From NCBI GenBank assembly GCA_025403435.1, contig CM046332.1:722469-786468 (forward strand): a stretch of 64,000 bases of DNA, in the 5' to 3' direction. Both the position numbers and the translations under genes were made by a program. This document shows positions 37,202-48,571 of the stretch, one piece after another (positions within the stretch are counted from its first letter, which is position 1; each line of letters starts with the position of its first letter). The notes under the pieces are model-generated. The model saw only the letters and a program-made list of their open reading frames with translations. It did no database searches and was not told the DNA's origin. This stretch comes from Artocarpus heterophyllus (lineage: Eukaryota; Streptophyta; Magnoliopsida; Rosales; Moraceae).

Positions 37202-37219
37202 TGGCGTCATTGTCAGGGA
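37202..37219 (+). other. Primer binding site of tRNA-Asp type (Athila-like)
   Basis: TGGCGTCATTGTCAGGGA, next to AAGTTTT. It matches the usual Athila site TGGCGCCGTTGCCGGGGA except at four positions, all C-to-T or G-to-A changes. This identifies the flanking sequences as LTR and internal region of an old Athila-type element. Confidence 0.75.
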
Positions 37220-37903
37220 TGATATTGCTTTCAATGTAGTATATTATTGTATAATATATTTTCTTTTTCTTTTTCTTTTAGATATTACTAACTTTTCTTT
37301 TTCTGTTTTATTTGTTTTCTTTTGTTAATATTTTCTGTTTTGCAGGTATTAAGTGCTGTTTACATGGAAATTGGCATGTGTTTTCTGTAAGTTTCTATTT
37401 GTGTAATAGTAGTTACTATTCATGCTACTATTTTACTATTCAAAAAAAATAAAAAATCCTAAAAATCATAAAAATTTTATTTGCTTTCCTTTCTTTAGTA
37501 AAATATTTATTTTTCTAGTTTTAGGTTTTTGCTTTAGAAATGAAACTTCATAAAATTTTAGCTTAGGTTTTCCATAATACTTAATAAATAAATTGTGTTT
37601 TTATGAAAAGTATTTTTTGAGAAAGTTTTGTTTGGGGGCTAGTACTGGTTTGAAATTCTTTTTTATAACCAGTTGACTTTTAGAGATTATTCCAACACCA
37701 GTCATTCTAGAAACGTTGTTTTGACAAGGAGATTGGTTTTTAAGGAGCCTTTGCACTACCAATCTTTCCTGGGGACATTCTTGAAAAATACAATTCTTAA
37801 ATTCTATAAAATCAATAAGGTAGATCATTCACTATTTTATTCTCCTTGAGTAAAGAAAAGCTTAGTATCTGTCTATAAAATTTTGTGAATATTTAAATAA
37901 TTT

Positions 37904-39697
37904 ATGCCAGTTTGGTCTCGTGTGTCTAAATATCGTGGGTTAATTAGAAAAAGTTTAGAACCACCTTTAGTCTCTATTGTGCCTTCAAATTCACCAAAAA
38001 TGGTTGACGATGAAAGTGTTCATAATGAAAATATTAGTAATCAACAAATCATCAATCATATTCATTCAATAAGAGATTATTTGCCACCACCTCGTGAATT
38101 CACTTCATCATGTTTAGTTTTCCTCTCAATGCCTATCACTCTAGGTTTAAACTTGGAATGATTAACTTGCTTCCCAATTTTTATGGCTTAGAATCTGAAA
38201 ATCCATATCTGCATCTTAGAGAGTTTGAAGATGTTTGTGCTACCTTCACTAACCAAGAAGTTTCAAATGAAATTGTTAAGCCTAAGTTTTTTCCTTTGTC
38301 TTTAAAAGACAAAGCTAAAACTTGGCTTACTTCTTTAAAACCTAGGTCAATAGGTATATGACAAGAAATGCAAACTGAGTTTCTGAAAAAAAAAAATTTC
38401 AACTCAGAAAACCAATGCTTTGAAAAAACAAATTCAAAATTTATCCCAAAATGTAAAGGAAGTCTATTTTCAATGTTGGGAACGTTTAAGGATTTGTTGA
38501 ATTCTTGCCCACATCATGGTTTTAAAAAATAGCGTTACATTAATTGCTTTTATGAAGGTTTAACTCCTAAAACCCGTCAATTTATTGAAACAATATGTAA
38601 TAGAGAATTCCTTGATAAAGAACTTAATAAAGTGTTAGATTTTCTTGATAATTTGGCTGAAAACTCTCAATATTGGCAACATAGTAATTCTAAAGGCTCA
38701 ATTAGATCTAATCTTGCTAATGCTCGAAGAGGTGTCTATCAACTTAGTCAAGAAAATGATCTAAATGCTAGGATTGCATGTTTGGCTAAAAAGATTGAAG
38801 CCATGGAACGGAGGAATGTCCAAGAACCCAAAATTGAAATTTTGTGTAGTGTTTGCCAAACTCTAGGAACTTAACTTATGAATGCCCAATTTTTAAGGAA
38901 AAGTCCCATGAATAGATGAATTACACAAATCAATTGGACCCAGTTAGAAAGCCATTTCCATCCCTACATTCTGACACGTACAATTCACAATGGAGAAACC
39001 ATCCTAATTTCAGTTGGAGAACTGATCAACCACAACAGCAATTTCAACCGCCACCACCACTTCTAGCACAAAATTCTCAAGGTCGTCCACCATTTCCACA
39101 ACAATCTCAAAATCCACAATTTCCATCAAATTCTCAAAATTTTCAAAAGCCTCCACAAAATTTTTGTGAAAATCTTCAATCTCGAGTCAAAACTCTTGAA
39201 AATACTTTGCAATCTTTCATTCGAGCTCAAAAATCATTTATTCAAAAACAGGAAGTTCATAACACTCACACTTCTCAAGACATTCATGAAATTAAAGAAT
39301 CCATTTCTAAACTCACTTATTCCCTTCGCCTTCAAGAAAAATCCAAATTTCCTGCTCAACCTATACGTTATCCATCTGCAAATGAAGTTGCCTCTTCTAG
39401 TTCACAATCACAACAAGAAACTATTAATTTGGTCACAACTCTTCGAAGTGGAAAAGCTGTTGATAAATTAATCTTTCAAAAGATCGGAAGGTTAATTCAA
39501 CTTTGAAAAGTGAGGAAAAAATTAATAATGATGAGAAAAATTCTGAAAAAGAAAAGAGTGTTTCAAAAGAAAAATTTGTTCCAAAGGTCCCATTTCCTCA
39601 AGTTCTGTTTTCAAAAGAGAAGTCTGACAAAAATGATGAAATTTTTGAACTTTTCAAACAAGTCAAAATTAACATTCCACTTTTAGATACAATCAGG
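37904..39697 (+). pseudogene. Athila-like gag, frameshifted and truncated
   Basis: Pieces of one gag protein in three frames: 37904-38161, 38110-38361, about 38400-38874, 38916-39506 and 39503-39697. The block FYGLESENPYLHLREFEDVC followed by SLKDKAKTWL, and later CPHHGF, GLTPKTRQFIETICN and FLDNLAENSQ, are the retrotransposon gag motifs I know from Athila elements. Stops (for example at 38359) and at least four frame changes make it non-functional. Similarity ends at LLDTIR near 39697, where the sequence switches to unrelated DNA. No protease, reverse transcriptase, integrase or 3' LTR of this element is present in the window. Confidence 0.82.
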
Positions 39698-41868
39698 TCT
39701 CGACGAGCCCGGCCTCGGCAGGTAAAGAAACTCTCTTTAAGCAACAAAACAAAACTAATAGTTGCAGTGGGCCTTTTGAGAGAGCTTAGGTCCAAGGTGG
39801 CTTCTCTCAAAACATAAGCTGATAACACCTACGAAATATACAATAGAGCACATGTAAAAAGGAGCCTATAAAGTAGACAAAAAAAAAGAGTCAATTGCTT
39901 GCCATGGGACAAACGAGTCGCTATGCAATAGTGAAGGAATGTGGGAAGACTGATTTTTTCTCTCCATCAGTGCTAGTCTGTCATTCCATGATGAATAGGA
40001 TAAGGGTTTGACTCAAGCTAGCCCACCATTCCATCGAGGAATGAGATAAGGGCCAGTCTTATTCCTAGTTTCATCCAAGCTTCTGAACCACCATTCCTTG
40101 AAGAGGAATGAGATAAGGTCTGGATCACCAACAAAAGTTCAAGCCAATTTTTTAAGCCTGTAAATACCGTTATTTTACCATACGGAGGCTAATAAGGGGA
40201 CACCACTCATAGCTAATGAAACAACTGCTTCTCTTATGTCCACCAATCACATTTGTGGGTATCTTCTTGCGAGAGTGGTGCTTTGGGAAAGAAGTTACTT
40301 TACTTTCCTAGGTCTGAGATTTCCCTTTGTAGCAAAAAAGAGGGGGCTAAATCATCTTACTTATTTGGTGAATTTTGTTTAGAGCTTGGTACATAGGCTT
40401 AGTGTTCTCTGAGAACTGAAAAACAAGTAAGAAAACACGATATCACTCTAGGGTTAGACCGCTTGGTTAGGACCTATGTCGAGATCAGTCTGATTGAATC
40501 AAGGTGGAACTACAAGGCTACGACCCAATGCTGTGGTCAGAATGACAGGTTGGAACCCACACTATGATTAGACCGATAGGTTGGAAACTGCACTAGTGTT
40601 GGAGTGGCTGGACGGTCCCATCCCTAATGACAATCTCATTTTGTTAGCTAACCCTGAGGGTGATCTTAATTTGTTGGCCTAACCTAGATAACGATCTCAA
40701 CCTACTGGCCTAACTTTGACAACAATCCTAGCTTAATGCTAACAACAATTGGCAATTAAACTTTTTTCGTAACATGAGAAGTAACTTTTCTTAGAACAAC
40801 ATTTTTTTCTCATTTTTAAACTTTTTTTACTGTTTGAATATATAAAATAATATCAAATGCCTTTTTTTAAAACAAAAATTTTAAAAACTTGTTTTTTAAG
40901 ACAAAAACCTGAAGACAACAAAGAAAAATGCCAAACAGCTCCTTAACTTTTCAATATTTTTCCCCAGCACTCTTTAAAAATTAAGGGCCACAATGGGAAA
41001 AAAAAAAAAAAAGGTCAGGGAGAATTTTGAAATTTAACCTGAAAAAATTATTTAACAAACGGGTTATTGGGCCATACTATTTTCTAATTCTATACCCTTT
41101 GATTATGATCCCAAACGTAGTAAATAGCACTTTTGAAAGTTAAGAAAGTAAATAGCATATTTCCTTGGTAAATAATTTACTTATTTTTGGTAAATAAATT
41201 ATCTCCTAGTGCACAAAAATATTTGAAGGGGTTAAAAAGATTATTTGAAAAAAAAATCAACTTCAAAAAGTGTACATCCCTACTGTTTTAAAGCTAAAAA
41301 GTTAAAAAAAGTGAGTAATGAATGTCCTCTCTTTAGAACAAAAAGGAAAAAAAAATAAAAATAAAAAGGAGTAATGAATGTAATGAGGTGGAGACATTTC
41401 TGTCTTCTCAGGAAGTACACTTTATATTTGTTTGGCAAGAAAATGGAGCACTTCTACTTCTTTTTGCTTTAGTTTGATGATAAATTGAATCGTAGTGGGG
41501 TTGAGGTGATCAATGTGGGTTTGATTGAAAGGAGATAGTACCGTGCTCAAATCATTGGAACATTGTTTTCTTTTTTCTTCCCCCAAAAGAACAAGGGAAT
41601 TGAGCTTGCTCTATTTAGAAGAAAAGTATCCCCTTTAATGGACTATTTGTATATGGGATTGTGCCAATTTCATGGTTAACCTGAATAAATGTGTCGTCTT
41701 TAGGATGATTTGGTTTGCATTTTGCCTAACACATTTTCAACAAAGCAAGTAAGGTATAAAATTGCAAGTCCAAGAGGGACATTTTGGCCCACAAGCAAGC
41801 CAGCTTAGCATAATTTCACCATTTAAACGTTTACATGCCAGCACAAAAAAAAAAAAGAAAAAAAAAAG
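39698..41868. other. Non-genic DNA after the Athila truncation
   Basis: The breakpoint at about 39697 leads into sequence without recognised coding content. Near 39982-40120 three short hairpin-like motifs (CATTCC...GGAATG type) are followed by ATAAGG. Poly-A tracts occur at about 40995-41015 and 41845-41870. The part from about 40,900 onward is AT-rich intergenic DNA with nothing I can name. Confidence 0.5.
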
Positions 41869-42338
41869 AAAATATATTTATTTTTGTACCTCCTGTTTTA
41901 GATTAATTAAAAAAAGTCTTCGATTTTCGATTTCATTGAATGTATACCTTCAGATTTGATTTAATACACAGATCAATACCTTACCTCACTCAATAGTTAA
42001 TTTTGACCTAAAATAACCAAATTATCCTTAAGTAAATTATAAAAAAACTAAAATTTTCAAAAAATAAGAAGAAAACAAAAATAAAAACACATAAAACACC
42101 TAATTTTGAAGGCAAAAACCTTAGTATAAAGTTTTTTTTTTTAGTTTTTGAAGTTAACTTATTTCTTAATTTGAGGGCGTTTTGGTAATTTTTAGGTCAA
42201 AATTGAAGATCGATTGAACAAAGGTATAAATGTGTGTATTAATTCTAAGTTGAAAATATAAATTTGATGAAATAAAAAAGCGAAAGTATATTGTTTCAAT
42301 AAACCTAGAATACATGGTATAAAAAAGGTAAATAACCC
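41869..42338. mobile_element. MITE-like repeat, copy 1
   Basis: About 470 bp that aligns along its length with 43419-43907: shared TTTTAGATTAATT near the left, AATAGTTAATTTT, CAAATTATCCT, CCTTAGTATAAAGTTT, and AAAAAAGGTAAATAACCC at the right. The ends are imperfect inverted repeats (ATTTACCTTTTT against AAAAAGGTAAAT) in copy 2; the left end of copy 1 is decayed. No coding capacity. Confidence 0.65.
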
Positions 42339-43210
42339 AAAATAAAAAAGGGGGAAAATTAGGTTGTATTACTTTTTTTTTCAAACTTTTATTTTATACT
42401 ACTTTTGACATATAATATATCTAAATTAACCTTACAAAAAACTCACCACGAAGCTCTTCCTCTCTCTCTTTCATCACTCTATATTTCACGCTTTTCCCTC
42501 TCTTTCCCCATACCCCTTTCTCTCTTCTCTCTCTTTCTATTTCTTAAAAGTGGTGTGCTTCAAATTTTTTTCACAGAAGTCATAAGAATCAAAAGTGGAC
42601 TATAGAAGAGTCATTTATCAAATTGACCCAAAAAAGAGATTACCGATGTTCTTTTGTCGAGACCTCTAGAGAAAGATTAAAACTTGTGTTAGGTGAACTT
42701 TGGTCGTTGGAGATTTTAAAGACAACAGATTCTTCTTCGCTATTTATTTTATTTTATTTTTTACGCAGGAGATAAAATCCACAATCCCTTCCCAAAGCCC
42801 CGCCTCGTCCAAATACCAGACGGTCTCAGGCAGATTTGTTGCTAGTTTGTGAATGAAACTTGATTCATCACAAAATACAATTTTATTTCTCTGTCAATGA
42901 TCAAAGTAATCGCTGCTGGAGGATATGATCGCTATTTACCTTAATATACATAGCCAAATAAGTATATGCTCAACACTCCAAGGTTCGGTCAAGGGAATGG
43001 TGGAACCTTGTGTATCATTTCATATTAATATAGAAAATAATGCAATTTTAACTTTCCAACATTTATTAATCCAAAAAAAAATGTAAAGGTCCCCTCAAAA
43101 AAAAAAAAAAAAAAAAAGGAAAAAAGATCTCAAAGGAGCTACCAAATTTAATCATATGTATATATAACAGGTTATGTGGTAAATGCGTTGTTTACTCGTC
43201 TTATTCTCAT
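42339..43210. other. Intergenic region downstream of the membrane-protein gene
   Basis: Contains a pyrimidine-rich stretch (about 42455-42545), a 19-base poly-A run near 43100 and probably the 3' untranslated region of the gene whose stop lies at 43211-43213 on the reverse strand. No other gene seen. Confidence 0.5.
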
Positions 43211-46200
43211 TTAAAAGGAAGACGTAACATACGATATCAATATTGGAAGATTCTCCAAGGCCAGAGTGAAAATTGCACCTATTAGAAATAGCAGAATGAA
43301 AGCCAATATTATTTTTCCAATGTACACGAAACACATTGCTGGTTTTGTCACCTTTGTCCGAACTGGGCCTTCAGAACCACCCTGCACAAAGTCAAGCAAA
43401 GGGCAAGATATTAATTTAGGGATATTTACCTTTTTACACCCTCTATTTTAGATTAATTCAAAATCTATGTTTTTAGTTTTTTATTTCATCAAATGTATAC
43501 ATGCAAATTAAATTTAATACACAAATCTACATCTTATCTCAATCAATAGTTAATTTTAACCCTTAAAATGATCAAATTATCCTCAAATAAAATAGAGAAA
43601 AATAAAAACTTTAGAAAAAAGAAGAAAACAAAAGCAAAAACATAAAAAACACTAATTTTTGAGTGTATTTTATGCATTATTGAAGTCAAGAAACCTTAGT
43701 ATAAAGTTTTTAAAGTCTTTTTCTTTTTATTTTTCAATTTGACGGTAATTTACGTAATTTTTTAGGTTAAAATTAAATATTGATGAAGAAAATGTAAACA
43801 TTTGTGTATTAAATCTAATCTGATAAGTATAATTTCGATAAGATCAAAGACCGAATGTATAATTTTTGAATAAACCTTAAATACATGATAAAAAAGGTAA
43901 ATAACCCTATTATTTGTTAAAAATGATCCCCAAAAAGAAAAGAAAAATATACCCAAAGCACAAAATAAATATTCTTTCCTGTAAATACTAGTTAGAAATT
44001 CACCAGCAACATTCTGAAGGTAATTCTGACGGGATGTTAATGATATAAATGTGTATTAAAGAAATTAAATATTAAAAAAGGGATAAATTTATAGATAGTC
44101 CCTGCAGTCAAATTTGTACCATAAATAGTCCCTGAACTTAAAAAGTGTCTCATAAATGGTCCTTCTATTAAATTTTGAATGGAAAAAGTTAGCATCGTTT
44201 CATAAATGGTCTTTGAACTATCCTCTAAGTATAGATAGTCCTTAAGCTAAATCTTGTACTATATGTAGCCCTTAAACTAAAACAAAATAAGCTAAAGTTG
44301 GTTATATTATATGGTTAATTATATATATAGAAAACATTATATATGTGAAGTTGTACCAGATCTATAGTCCCTAAACAAAAAAAATGTCAAAATTAATTCA
44401 TTTGTTATACATATTTGATATTTTTTTTCTATCTATTAATTCAAATGTGTAACCTTGCTAATTTTTTGGAATGAGCATATTTTACCCCACCATGTTAATA
44501 AATATCCCAGAATTATTTTTACATCTCATAATAATAAATTCGCAAATATCTCTTATATAATAACCATTTTAACCAATTTATATTCATACTAATCTATCAC
44601 CTTTGTTTTTGTCTCCGTTTTGAGAAATCGTAGGAAATGTAACTTTTTCAAAACTAAGTATAGTAAATGTCAAGTTTCGAAAATATTTATAGTAAATGTT
44701 AAATTTATGATATAAATAATTTATTTATCTTTTTGTTTATAGTATAAATAATTCTTATTTACATAATAAATAGATTTATGGTACAAATAATATACTTATC
44801 TTCTTGTTTACAATGTAAATATTCGTTATTTACATTCTAAACCTGACATTTACCACGTATATTTTCAAAACCTGATATTTACTTTAAAAAGTTTCAAAAA
44901 TTAACATTTCCCTCATTTTCCCTTTTGTTCTTTTTTAATTTTCTTATAAAAAATCAAATTCATGTAAAAAGTCAAAATTACAAACAAATTGAATAAAAAA
45001 AAATTTTAAACATAACAAAACGTTGAAACCCAACACGTTCAAAATTCAACTAAGAAAACAATACTCGTATATATCGTAACCGCTCATTTTGAAATCTTTT
45101 AACACCAAATTACGGAACAAAAATTTCCTAGTATACCAAAATGTATGTCACGATTATTTTCTAACATTGTTTTATATACTGTAACAAAAAATAAAGAATG
45201 ATATTTTTACTTGGGGTAATTTATATATTAATAGGTGTAAATGAAATCATTCTTTTTCTTTTTTCGGTTTAAGAACTAAACATTTGGTACAACTTTACAT
45301 ATTTATGTTCTTTATATATTTATTTAACAACATAACTAATTGAACCTGGCATATGTTTTCAAATTTAGGGACTAATTATAGTATAAATTTGATCATAGGG
45401 ACTATATATAAAAAGAGAGGACAGTTTAAGGACCATTTATGAGATAAATTTAACTTATTCCTTCCAAAATTCAACAGAAGGACCATTCATAAGACTTTTT
45501 TTTGAGTTCAGGGGCTATCTATGAGACAAACTGACTATAGAGACTAATTGTAGAGGAAAAAAATTCAGGCGCTGTCCATGAATTTCATTCCAAAAAAATA
45601 AACAGTTCTATGCATTTATAGTAATACAAGATCTTAGAGCAATAAAGTTACGATAGGATGAGGGATGGCTTGTGAAAGTTTGAAATCATAAGAAATTCCA
45701 TACGTAGTGAACAACAAGATAATGAAACATTGGAAGTTTTAATTGAAAATCCATGTCCATCGAGTATTGAGGAAAAAATGTGTGGGCTGGCATTTGCAGA
45801 AGAACAAGTAGGACACCAGAAGAAGAGAAGAAGAGAAAAAAAAAAACAAAACAAATGAGAGATTTTGGATACTGCACATGGAAGGGTAGTACACTTGTTC
45901 CTCAGAGAATGGCTAGTGTTTCACAGTTTCTGAAAAATCAAAGAATGAGACTAAAAAAATGACCAAAACAAAATCAAGAAAACAAACACGCTGAATTGGG
46001 TTAAATATGACTTATGAAACTGGTTCCATATATTTGAGCATAGTTTCTTGTTTACAACATTAAGACTCAACAAGGAAAATTGCATTGAGCTCATAATAAT
46101 GCATAAAGGAGAATGAGCAGAGGGGAAAAAACACACACACACACAACATAGAATCTTCTTTTTTAGGCTTATAACTTGTACCATTTCCAAGAAAAAGAAA

Positions 46201-47377
46201 GAAAGAAAGATTTCTCTTGGATTAATCCTTTCTGAAAAAATTCTACATGTCAAAAGATTAGAAGTTAGTCAAGAAGGGGCTTAGGTGATAAAAGCGGTAT
46301 AAGAGTGTTTTTTTCTTTTAGTTTTGCACTTCATTCTTGTTTGGAGATTAATTTAGCCTAGTCACATAACCAAAGAAAAAAGCATGATCTTTTGAGGTTC
46401 AGTAATTTGAAAGATGGAGTAGCTCAAGAATAAATCTTAAGCTTTAAGGCTTTACTCAAAATATAATCATTGAAAAATGGGCAATTCTTTTTTGTTATGA
46501 AATGCTATGAAAAAGAGTAAATGCAGAATATATATCCTCTGATAAAAACAAGAAAGAAAACAGAGATTGAAGATATTCTCGGACGATTCCGCTGCATTAT
46601 TTCATCAAACGGTTTGTACTGTAAATAAGTAAATATGAAGAAGTTGCCAATAATTTGTTCAAAGTCATCTTTTTCATTTCTATTATTAAGTTCCGAGTAA
46701 TTTTTATAGTTGATTGATTGTTTTATTATATAAACAATTGTTTTTAGTTTCATCCATTAGTGCTGCAATTTTTCTAACACCAAATAGCTAGAAAAGATAG
46801 AATGAATGAACGAATGGGCTTACATTAGCATGTGGATGAGGAGTGACTCCCTTAGTCTTCTTAGCGACTGCCGGAATACCATCTTCCGCCTTAACATCAT
46901 CTAAATTTCAGATCAAATCACAACAACAACAACAACAAGAAGATTCAAGCTTTACAAACAACCAAAAGCAAATAGTAAATAATCTTATGAGATTAGAAAA
47001 TAAATCTAATCAAAATCCAAAAGGGCAAAAGTGAATTGATAATCGATTAAATTACCAGAAGAAGAATGAAGATCAACAACAGTTTGTAAAATCCAACCGT
47101 GACCGTAGTTGAGGAGTGGGGAATTGGGCCCAAAACTGATGGGCTCTTCGTCTTCTTTGAAGGCTTCAATGTGAACAGCCCGAGGCAGCCAACAAGGGGA
47201 TTTCTTGGAGTTGGATTCGGAACCCAAAACCATAAGCTTTCGGTTTATGACAGAAACGGCGAAAGCGGCGTCTGTTCCAGGAGCGAAACGCCGCGTTTCG
47301 CCGGAGCTCTTGCATTTCACCTCCAACCACTCCGCTTTGGACGGAGGTGAAGGAGAAGAACCTTCAGCTTCCGCCAT
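43211..47377 (-). CDS. Small single-pass membrane protein, function unknown
   Basis: Three exons on the reverse strand: 47377-47056, 46900-46824 and 43381-43211, with GT/AG borders and joining phases, giving 189 residues. Start chosen at MAEAEG; an ATG four codons upstream (47389) is also possible. Residues 1-25 are acidic and Ser/Pro-rich; 26-107 form a probable folded cytosolic domain (ending NYGHGWILQTVVDL); 108-146 are polar and Lys-rich; about 147-173 (CFVYIGKIILAFILLFLIGA) are one membrane helix near the C-terminus, followed by a short tail. The layout suggests a tail-anchored or single-pass protein with the N-terminus in the cytosol. I recall similar unnamed plant proteins but no function. 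Intron 2 is 3.4 kb and filled with transposon-like DNA. Divergent from the MutY homologue, about 1.2 kb apart. Confidence 0.78.
43419..43907. mobile_element. MITE-like repeat, copy 2, in intron 2 of the membrane-protein gene
   Basis: About 489 bp, start GGGATATTTACCTTTTT and end AAAAAAGGTAAATAACCC, forming imperfect terminal inverted repeats. Homologous to 41869-42338. Its left end is only about 37 bp from the splice acceptor of exon 3 (on the reverse strand), so the branch point of that intron may lie within or right beside it. TSD not clear. Confidence 0.7.
44080..45591. mobile_element. MULE-like non-autonomous element with about 150-bp terminal inverted repeats
   Basis: The left end (GGGATAAATTTATAGATAGT, then CATAAATGGTCCTTCTATTA) is repeated inverted at the right end (45440-45591). 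Several ATAAATNGTCC motifs occur in each arm. The inside is AT-rich and non-coding. Long terminal inverted repeats without a transposase fit a Mutator-like non-autonomous element. The expected nine-base TSD cannot be confirmed because both flanks are poly-A-like. It lies in intron 2 of the membrane-protein gene. Confidence 0.6.
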
Positions 47378-47389
47378 TTCACTTTTCAC

Positions 47390-48571
47390 TTTTGACTTTT
47401 GAGATTGAGAGTACTTATTAATTGATTAAATTCCTTCAATACCCCTGACCTGAAACTGAGCACGAAATGCAACTAAAATAACGTTAGGGGAGCTAAGTGG
47501 AAATAAGATAAAAGGCGAGGACTAGGAGGACTAAGCAAAATGAACATACTTTTAATTAATTTATTTATTTATTTTTAATTTTGAGAAGATATTTTCATTT
47601 TGAAGCCCTCTCACTCACTTGGTTATTTCCCGCTGCGTCTGAGACTGAGATTGAGAGGGTAGATGAAGAGATAAAAGGAGAAGCCTGGAGAAACAGAAAT
47701 TTCTACTTGGCAAACAGTAAGTCTAACATAAAAAAAGATTCTATCTTTTTGCGTTTTATAAATACATATGCGTTTTTGTTGTTCTTGTTGTTGTTTTCCT
47801 TTTTTTTCTTTATAAAGTAAAAACGCAGAACCAGTGGAAATGCTTGGTTGATTACCCAAGCCCACCAACTTAATTAGTTAATTTTTTTAAAAAATAAATA
47901 AATGCATAATATACAATACATGATTCTTATTATTCTTATTTACTGTTCAGGTTAGAAGGCGTGCCCTAAAATTCATCGAAAGTAATTTTCTTTTGTATGA
48001 TTTTGGCGCATTTGGAATGCTTGTTTTGTTTCTGCTCTATTAACTGTTAAGTGATTTTCTTTTGATGTTTATTAATAATTTCTGTTTATTTAACTCTCTT
48101 CAAATCTTAAAAAATATTGCTCAACATAAATATTATAAAATGTAGCTTCTTTTTTTTTTTTTTTATTTGGGGAATATCAATTTTCTGAAAAAAATACAAA
48201 AACAAAAAGGCCCCTTTTTCCATCTATCCTTCCTTATGTTCTAACTTGTTATATACATTTTATAGAAATGAGAAAATCAGTCTTTAATTCTCCATCTACT
48301 TAAATGGACTATGGACGATCTTTTTGTTTCCCTCACTTTTTTACTCTTTTTTTTTTTTTTCTATGGTAAATAAATGCTGATGCTATCATAATTCAAAAGT
48401 AACTAACTTACAATGTCCATTTTTCTTCTGTTCCTTGGAATCTCCTTGTCAGCACGAGTTGTCTGTGTGTCACTCAAGTCCCAGCGACACAGCTACACTT
48501 AACATAGCAAAACTTGACAAACAAGGCCACCATCCACTCTCTCTTTCGTGAACGGCAAACGGTAAACTCAA
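47390..48571. promoter_or_regulatory. Divergent promoter region
   Basis: About 1.2 kb between the membrane-protein gene (reverse) and the MutY homologue (forward). A purine-rich stretch at 47635-47715 ends in a good splice-donor match (GTAAGT at 47717), so it may be a non-coding first exon of the glycosylase gene; no transcript evidence is available. Poly-T runs near 48150 and 48345. No repeat boundaries seen. Confidence 0.45.
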
